64,000 bases of DNA from Pratylenchus scribneri (GCA_030063045.1 JAQSEB010000147.1:1178001-1242000), one strand, 5' to 3'. Counted from the stretch's first letter, positions 34,801-49,700 are shown. Translations and numbers: made by a program. Notes: generated by a model not told the origin, from the letters alone.

Positions 34801-36448
34801 ATAATTCCAACATTATCAAAATACATTTTTGCCGAACCCTTTGGTCCTAACTAATTTTTCGTCTATGAAAAAATTAGTTCAATTTATTGAAATTTTTTGA
34901 CCAAAGATAAGAATAATTTAAATGGCTTTTTAGTTCGCAAAAAAGTAAATAAATTAATCAATCTTAACGCAAATTTTTTCAGTAAGTTAATATTATTTTT
35001 TCAAATATTAATTCACAAAATGAAGAAAATCAAAATTTACCCTTCGATTTCTTCCTGTTTTTCAGCGCAAAAATATAAATTTTTATAAACAAATTTATTG
35101 TGCCAAATTTGCGGCACTTGATTGTCCTGCCATTTGCCTCCCTTTTTGCCTTCCTTTTGGCTTTTCTGCCTTTGACGTTTACCGGAAATTTTATAACAAA
35201 ATTTCCATCTTTCCAAGTAAAAATAAATGCAAATCCTCAATTCTCTGGCAATATAAAATATTTTATTTCGGCGAAGAATGAATAAATTTTTGGTTGAATT
35301 AGAATTTGGCACTTTCAATTTAATATTACTTTTTTGCTTAAAGTGCCTTTCGAAAAATTTAACAATTTTTAATTGAAAATTGATTTAATTTAAACTTTTT
35401 AATTTTTATTATTTTTGAAACCAAAATTTTTGAACCTTTAAATTTAATAGTAAAAAAATTAATAAAAATTTTTGTACCATTAGATTTTATGGGCAAAAGA
35501 TTTTTAAACTTTTTAATAAATATAGCAAGAATTAATTTTAAAAATTAATAAAGAAATAATTTTACTTTTATAAAAAATCTCTTAATGCTCAAAAAATAAA
35601 AAATTTAATTCCTAAAAATGAACATTGTTCTCTGCTTTCTGCCCAAATTTTGTTCAAATAATTTTTTCTAAGGAATATCCATTTGGGGAAGGTCAAAAAC
35701 GAATGTTCCATTACATTGAAAGAATGAGAAATTTTAATAAAATTTATTTGCCCTCAGGGAATTCAATAAAAACACAAAAATGTCCAGAGATTTTGGCCTA
35801 ATCTTGGCCAAAAATAAATTTAATTTATGAAAGAATGGCACATGGTAAAAATTTGTGGGCGGATAAAATTCCCAAAAACAAAAAAAGCAATCTCCTAAAA
35901 TCGCTTCAATTCAAAATTCATTCAATTTAGTCCGTTCCAAAAAAAATATTTCATTCAAAATTCCCTTAATGTAACAAATGAATTTTTTTTGGATTTTCTC
36001 TGAATATTTCTCGATTCTCCGTTCATTCTGTTTTCCCTTTTTTCCATTAATATTTCTATTTTTAACCATTTGTTTTTTAAGGAAATTGACCCCCCCCCTT
36101 CTCATTAGAATTATTCCTTTATTGGCCAATTTTTGCCTTTTCTGTACCCAAACAAAAATTCTTCAATTCCCTCAATTTATTTTCTCATTATTTTCAATTC
36201 ATTTTATTATTTCCTCATTTGTGGATTCTATTTAAAAATAATTGCGGAAATCCTTGAGGCACATTTATTCCCATCCTGCTGACCCAAATAAAAAATATGC
36301 CCAAAGGCATCGAAAATGAATGCCGTCATATTTTTGGCACAATCAAAAATTCCCACTCAATTGGCGCCATCGACGAGTGGGCCTTTTCCAATTCATTTTA
36401 GTGTGGAGCCCAAGGGATTTTATATGGGGGCAATGTGGGCCTCTTGAA

Positions 36449-36963
36449 CAGTGCTGCGCGGGCCCCGGGCCCCGGCTCCGGGGCCAGCCCCGGGGCGGCC
36501 CCGGCCCCGGGGCTGGGGCTGGGGCCGGGGCTGAGATCCTGAAAACCCGGGGCTCGGGGCCGGGGCTGGGGCCAACTTTCTGAGGGTCGGGGCCAGCCCC
36601 GGGGCCGGCCCCGAATTTAACGAAAATTATGGTCATTATTTTGATTTTGAAGGGTTAAATTATATTTTTTGAAAATGAAATAATGTAAATATCGTTATAT
36701 TTCGAGGATAGATAGCTAAAAATTAAAAATACATTAAATAATTTAATAATTTTTATAAAATTTCTTTGATTTTAAAAAATTTTTCAAAATTTTGAAGCAA
36801 AAAAAAATTTTTTTCCTATTTGTCCGGGGCCGGCCCCGGGGCAGCCCCGGGGCTGGAGCCGGGGCCAGGTGTTAAGCTCCGGGGCTGGGGCTGGGGCCAA
36901 AATTTTGAAAAGCCGGGGCCCGGGGCCGGGGCTGGGGCTCAAAATAGCTGACGCGCAGCACTG
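36449..36963. mobile_element. non-autonomous hAT-type element, GGGGCC-rich
   Basis: Ends CAGTGCTGCGCGGGCCCC and the complement ending GACGCGCAGCACTG. Exact 8-bp duplication CTCTTGAA at 36441-36448 and 36964-36971. Both ends are saturated with GGGGCC/GGGGCTGG and their complements (two G+C-rich blocks of about 170 and 120 bp) around an A+T-rich middle. Proline/glycine-rich open frames on both strands come only from these repeats. This is by far the most G+C-rich DNA in the window. Confidence 0.93.
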
Positions 36964-38505
36964 CTCTTGAAGGACCCTTGGCCAAAAGAGATCCATTCAT
37001 TTATGCCTACAGATTCCACTTCATTTTAACAAAATTGGACGCCAAAATTGTGTCAAATATAATTTTTAATAAGCCCTCTTCCTTTTGTCATAAACTTGTT
37101 GAAGATTGACCATAAAATTAGGGACAAAATGATATTTAAATGTTGATAATTTTTGCCAATTTTATTAGCCAAAATTTGGCCAAAAAACCACTAGTTTAAA
37201 CAAAATGTGAAATATCTTTTTGGTGCAATAAAAAATTAAAATATTGACCAATAATTTTGATATCATTTTATAAAATTTTATTGCAAATATGCTATATTTA
37301 GTCAGTTCATTAGCAGTTTTCAATCTCTCTATTTTTTTCCTTCCCACTACTAAATCTGGCATCCTTTTTTAGCTCCAATAAAACTATACGAATTGTACTA
37401 TAAATTAGGTCCTCCAAAAAAATTTGTCATCCTCCAAAAATTTCGTACAATTTATATAAATTAAGAGGGAGGAGCATCTAAATCAGGCACTTCAGCGACA
37501 ATTTTTAATGCAAAATGTCCTTCCTTTTTGGAGGATTTATTCTCATTCATTTAAAGGGGCTCCATCAAAGTGGGCCGCCCCCTTCATTCAATTCAATTCA
37601 AGGATATTGTCAATAAATTTAATTGTTTTTCCCAAAGGAAGGAGGTTGAAAAGCCCCTTCAGGGATGAAGGCGGTTCCGGTCCTTTGACCCTTTCCCATT
37701 CGTTTTTGGCCCATCAACAAGTTTTTTACAACTTTAGCTTCATTTCCTTTGGCCCATCAATGTTTTATGGCCATTTTTGTGTGCCCTTCCCCTTCCCATC
37801 CCTTCAATTTTAGTAAAATTTGAGTGAGTTTCAAGTTTATTTTTGGAAAATGTCCTATACTTTATCCATTTTAGTGTGAATTAAAGTCCAAATTATTAAA
37901 TATTCACTGTTAAAGTAAAAAAGGGATTTCAATTGAAATATTTGCCGAATATCTGCACCAAAATTTCAAAAAAAATATATCAAATAATAATGAAATTTGT
38001 CAATAAAATTCTTTTTTTTAATGACTAAAAACAGATAAAAAAATTTTTTAATTTTTATATGAAAATTTTATTATTTTTTTCTGACCTTATTCAAAATATT
38101 GGATAAAATTGAAAATCTAAATTTGAGTTCAATTTTATCTTCTTTTTTATTTTTATTTCATTTCATTTATTTAGCCTTAAATCTTCTGCTGTTTAAGAAT
38201 CTCATTGGCTTTTAGAAAAACTTATTCATTCAAATCTTATGATGGATAAATGCCTTTCCAAAAATGATTCACCATAGTTTGATTCAATTTGTGCCAAATT
38301 TCCTTTCTTACAAATTTTTCAGAAAGTGTCCTTGAAAATTCATCTTATTAAACAAATCATTGAGTGAGTATGGGGCACTTCTCTTCCTAACCGACCAAAC
38401 AATAGCAAAAGGGGATGAAAGGGGCACCCCCTCAATCCAATATTTCAATTGAATGGCCAATGGGATAAATCCATTCAAAATTGGAAAAGCATTCTTTTTT
38501 TCCGG

Positions 38506-40291
38506 GTGAACATTCAACAAATTATTTTATCCCTACATCAGTTCGCCTCTTCTTCCCCCATTCTTCACCCATTCATTTCCGACAAAAAACGGCGCAAAAT
38601 AATGTAGAGGAGGAATTTGAAGATTCCTGGGAACATTTTGCCGACCAGTTTTTTTGTTTCTGCCTTTTTTCTTTGACCTTATTCTTAAAAATGTTCCCTT
38701 TTCATTTTCCGGCCCACTTAAACCAATTTTTTACTAGTTTTTTGTTCAATATTTTTTGGCTATTGTCTCATTTTCTTCCCCATTCTATTTACTGTTAAAT
38801 TTTCCCGTCAAAATGAATTAGGAAAAGGGATTATTCTTGTTGGCAGTACAATTACACAACAAAATCATTCAGACGGTTTTTTGGCATAATTTTTTAAAAC
38901 ATAATTTTTTTAAATTGCCGATTGTTGACAAAATTTTGAACAAGATTAAAAAATATCTATCAGAAGGAATAATATTGTCTATGTTCTCTTTAACACGAAC
39001 ATTTCCTTCCTTTTTAGTTAATTACAAAAATAAAATATAATAATGAAAAAATATGTTAGTATTTATTATTGAAGCCCAAACCAAATTTATCAATTCATTA
39101 GCAATTTCAAATTCACTGAACCAATTTTAATTGCCTAATTATTGTTTATTTTTTAGATTAATATTGTTTATTACATTTGCACTTTTGTGCTTATTTTCCC
39201 AATTTCTTCCTCATTATATTTTGTTTTTGTTCCATGAATTGATGACCCATTTTATGTTCCACCCTTTCCCATATCCACCCTTTAAAAAATGCGGCCCAAT
39301 TTCTGGGATTGTCTGGCGTGCCTGAGGCAAAAAGCATAAATGAGAATTGGTGGAACGGGAATGGATGATTAAAAATTTGCGTGCTTTTTGGCCATTTTCG
39401 GTGGAATATGGCCAGACAATATGAGAACTCATCAGGGACCCACTTGTCAATTTAAAATTCAGTTGGGGCGCACGTCAATCCAGGAAGCAGGTAGCCTAGA
39501 TTTAAGGTCAATTCTGCGGACTGTTTGAGGAAAATGTAAACAATATTTTTGGGTGATTTATCATGAATTCCTCAAATGATAAAAAATATATATATATATA
39601 ATATACATGACCTAAAATTATTTTCTCTAAATTGCGATGCCATTTAAATCATTTCACTCTATATTTAAATGGTATTATTTATTATTATTGTCAAATTATG
39701 ACTTAAACAAAGTCTGATTGGATGGAATTTAGGTTGAAAACAAATTTTGGTACTTACATATTATTATTATCTGTCTACAGATTTGGACAAAAAAATTTTT
39801 TTTGATTTATATTTGATTGTAAAACGATGATAAAAAAAACATTATTTTAGAGAGTTAGAATTTAATGACCAATTAATGGGGATAAATATAATATAGGCTG
39901 ACTTTTGGGTAAAAAATTTAAAGAGAGATAATATGTAAGTGCTAAAATTTGTACCCTAGCGCTATAAAGAACTATTTTTTCACAGATTAATTCATTAAAA
40001 TTCAAAGATTTTAATAAAAATAGAAATAATTGGTATCCACCCACTTTGACCGATTCGATTTTTTCTATAAATTTTATTGCGTACCATTTTATTCTATTTC
40101 TTTGTTTTTATTTTCAAATAATTATTTATAAATTGACTACTTTTATAATATTTTAATGGATATTTCCTGCAAGAAGATTTCCATTTCTATTTCCACCCCC
40201 CCCCCCCCCCCACCTATAAAAGTTTCTTACTTTGAAATGAAAAAAAGGTCATCAAAAGGCAACGGCAATGGCACCCACCCAAATGCACTAT
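38506..40291 (+). repeat. 1.79-kb direct repeat, copy D1
   Basis: Essentially identical to 42268-44054 at an offset of 3762 bases. The only differences I found are the length of an AT run near 39585 and of a C-run at 40196-40211. No convincing gene lies within it. Open frames occur identically in both copies because the DNA is duplicated, not because they are conserved. Confidence 0.95.
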
Positions 40292-42275
40292 TAATCAGGG
40301 TTGCCGCCATTTAGAAAGAACTGGTTAATTTTTTTTTGGCTATTTTTAGCTAAAATTTTCCCTAAAGGATTAAAAGCTTATTATATGTTTGTTTCTCAAA
40401 TTATTAATTGATCAAATAAGGCAAATTACAAATTAAATAAATAAAATTTTTTTTATAAATTTTGCTTTCATTCATGTTTTTAAGCATGCTAGGTTTTTAG
40501 AAATTTTGCCAAATTTTTGGATTATTTTGCCAGGTTTTTGAGTTTTAGAGATGGCAGGCACTCCTGATTATAAATAATATTAAATACTCGAAAATTTCTC
40601 ACAGTACATTTTTCATTTGCGGATTTAATTTTGCACTCTTGTTCCTTCCTGACATTTTTAAAATATGAATGCATAAAAATTAATAGGAAATGGACTCAAA
40701 AATGGCGCGCATAGACAGATCATTAGGCAATGATTGTCTTGAAAAGAAATGATTTAAAATAGAGAATGGAATAATTTCAGGAAAAGTGAAATAGGTCATA
40801 AATGCAAAAAAAAGAAAATAAAAAAATGAGAAAAATCTAAAATAAAAAAGATTTCGAAAAAATAAATTAATAAGATCAAAGGTTGGAAAAGGGTTGAAAA
40901 ATAATTCTGTGCAAATATAATGATCACAGAAATGTATTAAGCTAAGCAAACAAAAAAAAATGGTAAACCACTTTTAGTAAGAGAGGAATTTTTGCATATT
41001 TACTTACTTTTTCAATTGCTTTTCAGTTCACTGGTACTTTCTTAGTACTTTAAAGTTCATGAAAAATTATGAAGCAAAATTTTAACATTTTTTTCGCGAA
41101 TTTTTGCAAATTGGATTTTTGGGAATTTTGACCACTGATCTTAACAATCGATTTTAAAAATAATAAATAAATTATCATTTATGAATTAATTAAATATGGC
41201 CATAGCCAAGTAAATTGGCCTCAAAATGAGTAGAAAATTTGTAAATTTATTTTTGGATAAAATAATGACTAATGAGAATCATGCATATTTTTCCCATTCT
41301 AATTATTTTGGCAACGATTCCGTATTTTGGGCTCGTCATATTTTTGAGCTAGCCTAGACAAAAATTAGTTGGGAAAAAGTCGATAGAGACAAAAATTTTG
41401 TTGAACGCGAAGAGGAAAGAAAAAAAATTAAGAAAATGGATCTAGAGAGGATATTCTGGCCTCATTAGCATCTCATTATCCTGGCACAGACCACAGAGGG
41501 AGAAGATGAAAGGAATAAACCTTTGGGCTTACTAAAAGGGATTTGGAAACATGGGTGGCATTTTTATTATTTTTAGAAGGAAAATATTATTGATTAAAGC
41601 ATTTAAATAAAATGAGGACAAAAAGATCAATCTTCGAAATATTCTCCTAATTTAATCGTAATTTATTTATTTAATGTGGAATATGAGTATTTTAAATAAA
41701 TAGCATGTCAATAGGATATGCCTTTTTTGAAACTAAAACTAATAATAAAGTATTTTTCTCATATCTATTCCACTATTTTTAAGCATTTTAAATTTAAAAG
41801 TCATTGAGTGAAATAATAATTTAATTTTTAAAAAATTTTAAAATATTTTTTATATATTCTTTACAGATCTTTTTTGAAGGAACAAAATTCCCTCTGGGAA
41901 TTGTCTGTGAATTTAAAAAATTGTTACATTTTTTTCAATGCCTTTTGAAAGAAGTTTCTTTCTTTCTTTATTCCAGAGATTTATAGATAGGGTCTAAAAT
42001 TCCATAAAAATTGGTAAAAATTATTTCAAATCTGTAAAATTTTGATTAAAAATAATTAAAATTGTATTGATTAAAAAGGCTAAAATAATCAGTTTGTTTT
42101 GAAATTAATTTAAAAATTGAATTCCAATTTTTATTAAAAAAAATTCCCATTTTTGACCATTTTAAGTGCCATTTTAATTTCCTGCAAAACATTTTGAAAG
42201 AATAAATTGGAAAATAGTTTTGAGAGGAAATTGGAAAAGAAATGCATTTTTAAAAAGACCAAAAAATGTGAACAT
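40292..42275 (+). repeat. 2-kb inverted repeat, arm S
   Basis: Reverse complement of 44603-46576. The outer tip reads CAGGGTTGCCGCCATTTAG (from 40296), which resembles a hAT-type terminus. The inner end reads GGTCTTTTT-type sequence and then GTGAACATTC, which overlaps the start of D2. A 6-nt indel and scattered substitutions separate the arms, so they are older than the D1/D2 pair or evolve independently. No gene recognised. Confidence 0.92.
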
Positions 42276-44054
42276 TCAACAAATTATTTTATCCCTACAT
42301 CAGTTCGCCTCTTCTTCCCCCATTCTTCACCCATTCATTTCCGACAAAAAACGGCGCAAAATAATGTAGAGGAGGAATTTGAAGATTCCTGGGAACATTT
42401 TGCCGACCAGTTTTTTTGTTTCTGCCTTTTTTCTTTGACCTTATTCTTAAAAATGTTCCCTTTTCATTTTCCGGCCCACTTAAACCAATTTTTTACTAGT
42501 TTTTTGTTCAATATTTTTTGGCTATTGTCTCATTTTCTTCCCCATTCTATTTACTGTTAAATTTTCCCGTCAAAATGAATTAGGAAAAGGGATTATTCTT
42601 GTTGGCAGTACAATTACACAACAAAATCATTCAGACGGTTTTTTGGCATAATTTTTTAAAACATAATTTTTTTAAATTGCCGATTGTTGACAAAATTTTG
42701 AACAAGATTAAAAAATATCTATCAGAAGGAATAATATTGTCTATGTTCTCTTTAACACGAACATTTCCTTCCTTTTTAGTTAATTACAAAAATAAAATAT
42801 AATAATGAAAAAATATGTTAGTATTTATTATTGAAGCCCAAACCAAATTTATCAATTCATTAGCAATTTCAAATTCACTGAACCAATTTTAATTGCCTAA
42901 TTATTGTTTATTTTTTAGATTAATATTGTTTATTACATTTGCACTTTTGTGCTTATTTTCCCAATTTCTTCCTCATTATATTTTGTTTTTGTTCCATGAA
43001 TTGATGACCCATTTTATGTTCCACCCTTTCCCATATCCACCCTTTAAAAAATGCGGCCCAATTTCTGGGATTGTCTGGCGTGCCTGAGGCAAAAAGCATA
43101 AATGAGAATTGGTGGAACGGGAATGGATGATTAAAAATTTGCGTGCTTTTTGGCCATTTTCGGTGGAATATGGCCAGACAATATGAGAACTCATCAGGGA
43201 CCCACTTGTCAATTTAAAATTCAGTTGGGGCGCACGTCAATCCAGGAAGCAGGTAGCCTAGATTTAAGGTCAATTCTGCGGACTGTTTGAGGAAAATGTA
43301 AACAATATTTTTGGGTGATTTATCATGAATTCCTCAAATGATAAAATATATATATATATATAATATACATGACCTAAAATTATTTTCTCTAAATTGCGAT
43401 GCCATTTAAATCATTTCACTCTATATTTAAATGGTATTATTTATTATTATTGTCAAATTATGACTTAAACAAAGTCTGATTGGATGGAATTTAGGTTGAA
43501 AACAAATTTTGGTACTTACATATTATTATTATCTGTCTACAGATTTGGACAAAAAAATTTTTTTTGATTTATATTTGATTGTAAAACGATGATAAAAAAA
43601 ACATTATTTTAGAGAGTTAGAATTTAATGACCAATTAATGGGGATAAATATAATATAGGCTGACTTTTGGGTAAAAAATTTAAAGAGAGATAATATGTAA
43701 GTGCTAAAATTTGTACCCTAGCGCTATAAAGAACTATTTTTTCACAGATTAATTCATTAAAATTCAAAGATTTTAATAAAAATAGAAATAATTGGTATCC
43801 ACCCACTTTGACCGATTCGATTTTTTCTATAAATTTTATTGCGTACCATTTTATTCTATTTCTTTGTTTTTATTTTCAAATAATTATTTATAAATTGACT
43901 ACTTTTATAATATTTTAATGGATATTTCCTGCAAGAAGATTTCCATTTCTATTTCCACCCCCCCCCCCCCCCCCACCTATAAAAGTTTCTTACTTTGAAA
44001 TGAAAAAAAGGTCATCAAAAGGCAACGGCAATGGCACCCACCCAAATGCACTAT
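42268..44054 (+). repeat. 1.79-kb direct repeat, copy D2
   Basis: Second copy of 38506-40291. It lies between the two arms of the 2-kb inverted repeat and ends at GCACTAT, where D1 instead joins arm S. The C-run is one base longer (43958-43974). Confidence 0.95.
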
Positions 44055-44602
44055 GATGATGGGAGGATATAGCTTCATTGTGCCATTCATTGTTGTTTTG
44101 TTGGCCACACTTCGTTTCCCGCATTTGAAGAACACCCCTTGAAGGCTTAAAATGCGCCCTCATCCCCCCCCCCCCCCCCCCCCACCCGCCGGTCGAAAAG
44201 CCGCCAATTCCCCTTGGACCATCCCCAACCAGCCTTTCCTCCAATTTTTTTGCTCTTTTTATGCCCCTTTCCCTCATCATCCTTTTGTCCCCTGCTGCAG
44301 TGTTCAATGCTTTTCCATCATTTTCATCATTAAAATGGAAAATTGCAAAAATATATTTATTTCCCGCTATCGTTCAAGCTGCCAAAGGCAACCAACTGGC
44401 ACTAATATTCTAATTAGCGCAAAAAAGAGTTAAACCATTTTAAGCCTAAAAATGATTTTTACTCCAAATTATTTATGGCCAAATAAATTTGACAAATTTG
44501 TGCACAATTTTTGCGATTCTTTCATTAATTCTTAAATTATTTTTGGCAAAAATTTGCGAAAAATGTCAAAAAGTGAACATTTTTTTCTAAGTGAAGGACA
44601 AA
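44055..44602. other. unique spacer between D2 and inverted arm S'
   Basis: Single-copy DNA with a 20-nt C-run at 44164-44183. Open frames on both strands pass through the C-run and are not supported. It ends at AAGAATGTTCAC, the same ten bases that begin D1 and D2 when read on the other strand. Confidence 0.6.
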
Positions 44603-46576
44603 GAATGTTCACATTTTTTGGTCTTTTTAAAAATGAATTTCTTTTCCAATTTCCTCGCAAAACTATTTTCCAATTTATTCTTTCAAAATGTTTTGCAGGA
44701 AATTAAATGGCACCTAAAATGGTCAAAAATGGGAATTTTTTTAAATAAAAGTTGGAATTCAATTTTTAAATTTATTTCAAAACAAACGAGATTATTTTAG
44801 CCTTTTTAATCCATACAATTTTAATTATTTTTAATAAAAATTTTACAGATTTGAAATAATTTTTACCAATTTTTATGGAATTTTAGACCCTATAAATCTC
44901 TGGAATAAAGAAAGAAAGAAACTTCTTTCAAAAGGCATTGAAAAAAATGTAACAATTTTTTAAATTCACAGACAATTCCCAGAGGGAATTTTGTTTATTC
45001 AAAAAAGATCTGTAAAGAATATATAAAAAATATTTTAAAATTTTTTAAAAATTAAATTATTATTTCATTCAATGACTAAATGCTTAAAAATAGTGGAATA
45101 GATAAGAGAAAAATACTTTATTATTAGTTTTAGTTTCAAAAAAGGCATATCCTATTGACATGCTATTTATTTAAAATACTCATATTCCACATTAAATAAA
45201 TAAATTATAATTAAATTAGGAGAATATTTCGAAGATCTTTGCCCCCAATTCTTTAAATGCTTTAACCAATAATATCGTTTATTTCTTTCTAAAAATAATA
45301 AAAATGCCACCCATGTTTCCAAATCCCTTTTAGTAAGCCCAAAGGTTTATTCCTTTCATCTTCTCCCTCTGTGGTCTGTGCCAGGATAATGAGATGCTAA
45401 TGAGGCCAGAATATCCTCTCTAGATCCACTTTCTTATTTTTTTTCTTTCCTCTTCACGTTCAACAAAATTTTTGTCTCTATCGACTTTTTCCCAACTAAT
45501 TTTTGTCTAGGCTAGCTCAAAAATATGACGAGCCCAAAATACGGAATCGTTGCCAAAATAATTAGAATGGGAAAAATATGCATGATTCTCATTAGTCATT
45601 ATTTTACCCAAAAATAAATTTACAAATTTTCTACTCATTTTGAGGCCAATTTACTTGGCTATGGCCATATTTAATTAATTCATAAATGATAATTTATTTA
45701 TTATTTTTAAAATCGATTGTTAAGATCAGTGGCCAAAATTCCCAAAAATCCAATTTGCAAAAATTCGCGAAAAAAATGTTAAAATTTTGCTTCATAATTT
45801 TTCATGAACTTTAAAGTACTAAGAAAGTACCAGTGAACCGAAAAGCAATTGAAAAAGTAAGTAAATATGCAAAAATTCCTCTCTTACTAAAAGTGGTTTA
45901 CCATTTTTTTTTGTTTGCTTAATACATTTCTGTGATCATTATATTTGCACAGAATTATTTTTCAAACCTTTTCCAACCTTTGATCTTATTAATTTATTTT
46001 TCGAAATCTTTTTTATTTTAGATTTTTCTCATTTTTTTTATTTTCTTTTTTTTTTGCATTTATGACCTATTTCACTTTTCCTGAAATTATTCCATTCTCT
46101 ATTTTAAATCATTTCTTTTCAAGACAATCATTGCCTAATGAATAATGATCTGTCTATGCGCGCCATTTTTGAGTCCATTTCCTATTAATTTTTATGCATT
46201 CATATTTTAAAAATGTCAGGAAGGAACAAGAGTGCAAAATTAAATCCGCAAATGAAAAATGTACTGTGAGAAATTTTCGAGTATTTAATATTATTTATAA
46301 TCAGGAGTGCCTGCCATCTCTAAAACTCAAAAACCTGGCAAAATAATCCAAAAATTTGGCAAAATTTCTAAAAACCTAGCATGCTTAAAAACATGAATGA
46401 AAGCAAAATTTATAAAAAAAATTTTATTTATTTAATTTGTAATTTGCCTTATTTGATCAATTAATAATTTGAGAAACAAACATATAATAAGCTTTTAATC
46501 CTTTAGGGAAAATTTTAGCTAAAAATAGCCAAAAAAAAATTAACCAGTTCTTTCTAAATGGCGGCAACCCTGATTA
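44603..46576 (-). repeat. 2-kb inverted repeat, arm S'
   Basis: Reverse complement of 40292-42275. It ends GGCGGCAACCCTG at 46572. Taken as a unit, S-D2-spacer-S' spans 40296-46572 with inverted CAGGGTTGCC tips. The flanks share only ATTAA, so a clean target duplication is not seen. Confidence 0.92.
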
Positions 46577-46792
46577 AAATCCTAATTAGCCAAATTATTT
46601 GTAATTATTTATTTCCCATAATTATTAGCTTATTTCCATTCGATTTTACATGACTATATTTGCTCAAGCAAAAAGATAAATTTTTTCATACCTGAAAATT
46701 AAATTCCAAATCTTTTATATCCCGAAAATTTTCCCAAATATAAAGAAAATAATTATTCATAATTTACCAGATTTTTAATTATAAAAAATAAA

Positions 46793-49700
46793 ATGGACGA
46801 TGATGGCAACGAAATTTTGCTGCTGCCAATTCCTGGTACCGAAACAGAGGCATTGTCATCATCATCCTGGCTCAATCAAATGGCCATTGCATCGTCGACC
46901 ACTTCGATGCCATTCCTTACGGATGAGACAACCATGGGAACGTCCTTTATGTCAGCCGGCAATTTTTCTATGATGCCAACATCATTGATGGGCACTGAAG
47001 AAGCTGAGGCGGCATCAGATTGCCATTATGAAGTAGAGGAAATTAATTTCGGGGATATTTTAGGCCTAAATAAAATTAAAATACAAATTTAGAAAAATAT
47101 TATTTTACGAGGTTTATAATTTGGAAATAAAATAATTGAGTATATAATTTGTAGAAAAAAATATAATGATTTAGTGATTTGTTCTATGACACCAAATCAT
47201 ACACCAATTGATATAACTCATCAATTTGCATCTAAAGTTATAAAATTTGTCATGGTCTGGTTAAAAAGATTAAACCATTTAAAAACTGTTGTTTCGTTTT
47301 CGGTTCAAAACTAATAAGTTAGAATTGGTTGAACCATGGCAAAATGTATATCAATCAATGCTTATCGACCGGATTTATCAATTGGATATATGGCTTGGGT
47401 GTCTAGGATAAGTTTTTAAACTGTTATAAACCGGAATAATCCAGTTCTGCATTTTCAATAATTTTTTTTTCTGCAAATTCAAAATTTAATTAAATTGTTA
47501 TAATTATTATTGCAATAAAAATGATATTTTTGATCCTAAAAATTCATCAAAAAATTCAACATTTTATTATAAAAAAATATTAAATTTTTTAAAGGATCCT
47601 CCTTTGACCACCCTTCGCTTCTGGATTGTCACCGTTTTTGGCACCAGTGTTGCATTATGCTCAATTCTGGAGAACACATTCTTTTTCTATTTATTCTCCA
47701 CACGTCGACATCATCGGACCAGTTTCAATTGTTATATGATGTTCATTGCCCTTTTTGATGTGCTCATCAGCAGCTCATACATTTTCCTCATGTCCATGAA
47801 TGTATGGAAAAAATGGAATAAAATTGAAAAATTAATTAATTAAATTTAATTCAATAAAAATTGAATATTTAAACAATTTATTAATTTATTTTTTAATTAA
47901 ATTAAAATAATGAAAATTAAGATTTAAACAATTTAATAATTTTATCTTTATAAATTATTTTTTGCATTTGAAAAGATTTATCAGAATATATAAAATAATA
48001 TTATTAAATAATATTAAAAATATTATTAATTAATTTTTATATATTTTCTCAGTTTTAAATAAAATTATTTTTATATTTTTTTAAAATAATTATTTAAATA
48101 ATTTCCAGGTTCTCATGGATTTTCTTCGATCACTCATGCTCTTCAGGATATGGTATTTTAAAATTGTTGCTAAATAAATAATATTATTTTCCAGGCATTA
48201 TTATATGGTGCCGATGATCACAATTTCGCATTGTGCCATCAGTTCGGGATCATTTTTGATGTTGGCATATTTTAATATATTTTTAATTTTAAATTTTTAT
48301 AAAATCTAAAAATTAATTTAATTAAATTCAAATTTTTCAAATTTTAATAAAAAATTAAAATTAAACTGAATTTTTGCAGTTTGGCCGCAACCACTGAACG
48401 ATTTTTCCTAACGGCCAATTCCCGATACATTCGAAAAATACAACGCAATCGGAAATGGATAATTTTATTGGCCATTTTGATGGGAATATTGTCCAAAGTG
48501 ACAATTTGCCTGGAATTTAAGGTCCATTGAAGAAATAATTTATATAATAATTTTACCCAATTGCAGATTTCCTACCGCGAAGAATGCGCCAATACAATGT
48601 CCGAAATTGATATTGGCTTTGCGGATTTCGTTTTCGATACACCCTATCATTTGGTAGAAAAGATTGACTATTACTATAATATTTACTCACCTATCTTTTT
48701 TTGGATTAAAAATTTTATTTTAATATTATTTAAAAATATCTATAAAAATATTAATAAATAAAATTTAATTAAAAATTTTATTTACAGTATTTCCGGTTCT
48801 ATTATCGAAATTTTGTGACAATTTTCTTCCCATTCTTTGCTCTTCTCTTTCTCAATTTCAAAATTATCCACGTTTTGGCCAAATTCGAGAAGGAAAATTA
48901 CCAATTTCAATTGCTCAATTCCGCAACGGCAACGGCAAAACAAATCAAAAGAAAGGTGAATAGATAATTAAATTTTTAAAATAATTTAATTTTTAATTTT
49001 TGTGTAAAAAATTTTCACAAATTCCAATTTTTGCAGAAAGTGACCCGGGCCGCAACAATCACAACAATTTTGGTTGTTTGCACCTATTTGGTGTCGAATA
49101 TAATCAGTGTGGCATTGACCACATGGGAACATATTGACAAAAGCTCATTGATGTCCGCTTATTTACAGTAAGTGTATATTATTGGTTTAATGTTAATAAA
49201 AGGAGTATTCCCAATTCAGTCCAATTTAAAAGAATTCCCAAATTATTAATTTTGTAAATAATCAAATAAATTATGGAAAAAAATCGCATAAAAGTTTAAT
49301 TTGCGCAGCGACCAGCTTTTCTTCAATGTTTATTAATTAGTTTTATTCTATCTTATTCCTTGGGTTAATCTCTTCCTCTGCTGAAGTGAATTTAATAAAA
49401 ATAAAAATCAAAATGATTGATCAAATTCTATTTAATTTTCAGAAGTTTTAGCCATATAAAAACGAAATTGCCCTATTTTCGCTTATTTAGCCGCATTTTA
49501 GATCTTTGCTTTTTGAATTTTATACCAAAATTCTTTATCAAATCAATCCAACCCAATCAGGGTTATAAAATTGTACTAATTTGTTTAATTTTAAGCAAAT
49601 ATTAAAGAAAAGATTTTTGATTCGTAAAATTGGGTACATCAAATTTCACTCTACCCGCATTAATAATTTTCTAATTTTTATTAATTTTTAGGATTTATTT

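Larger units (their letters stand above)
30433..38505. other. gene-poor region with scattered transposons
   Basis: I see no exon chain on either strand. Identified content: the foldback at 31138-31825 and the GGGGCC element at 36449-36963. The rest is A+T-rich DNA with C/T-rich stretches. Some open frames exist on each strand, but none has family motifs or matched splice sites. Confidence 0.5.

Noticed and set aside
36343..36996. Pro/Gly/Ala-rich open frames on both strands
   Set aside because: Produced by the GGGGCC repeats of the hAT-type element. No independent coding signal.
38481..44307. Open frames present twice, which could look like conserved genes
   Set aside because: They recur only because the DNA is duplicated almost exactly. 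No splice structure or domains.
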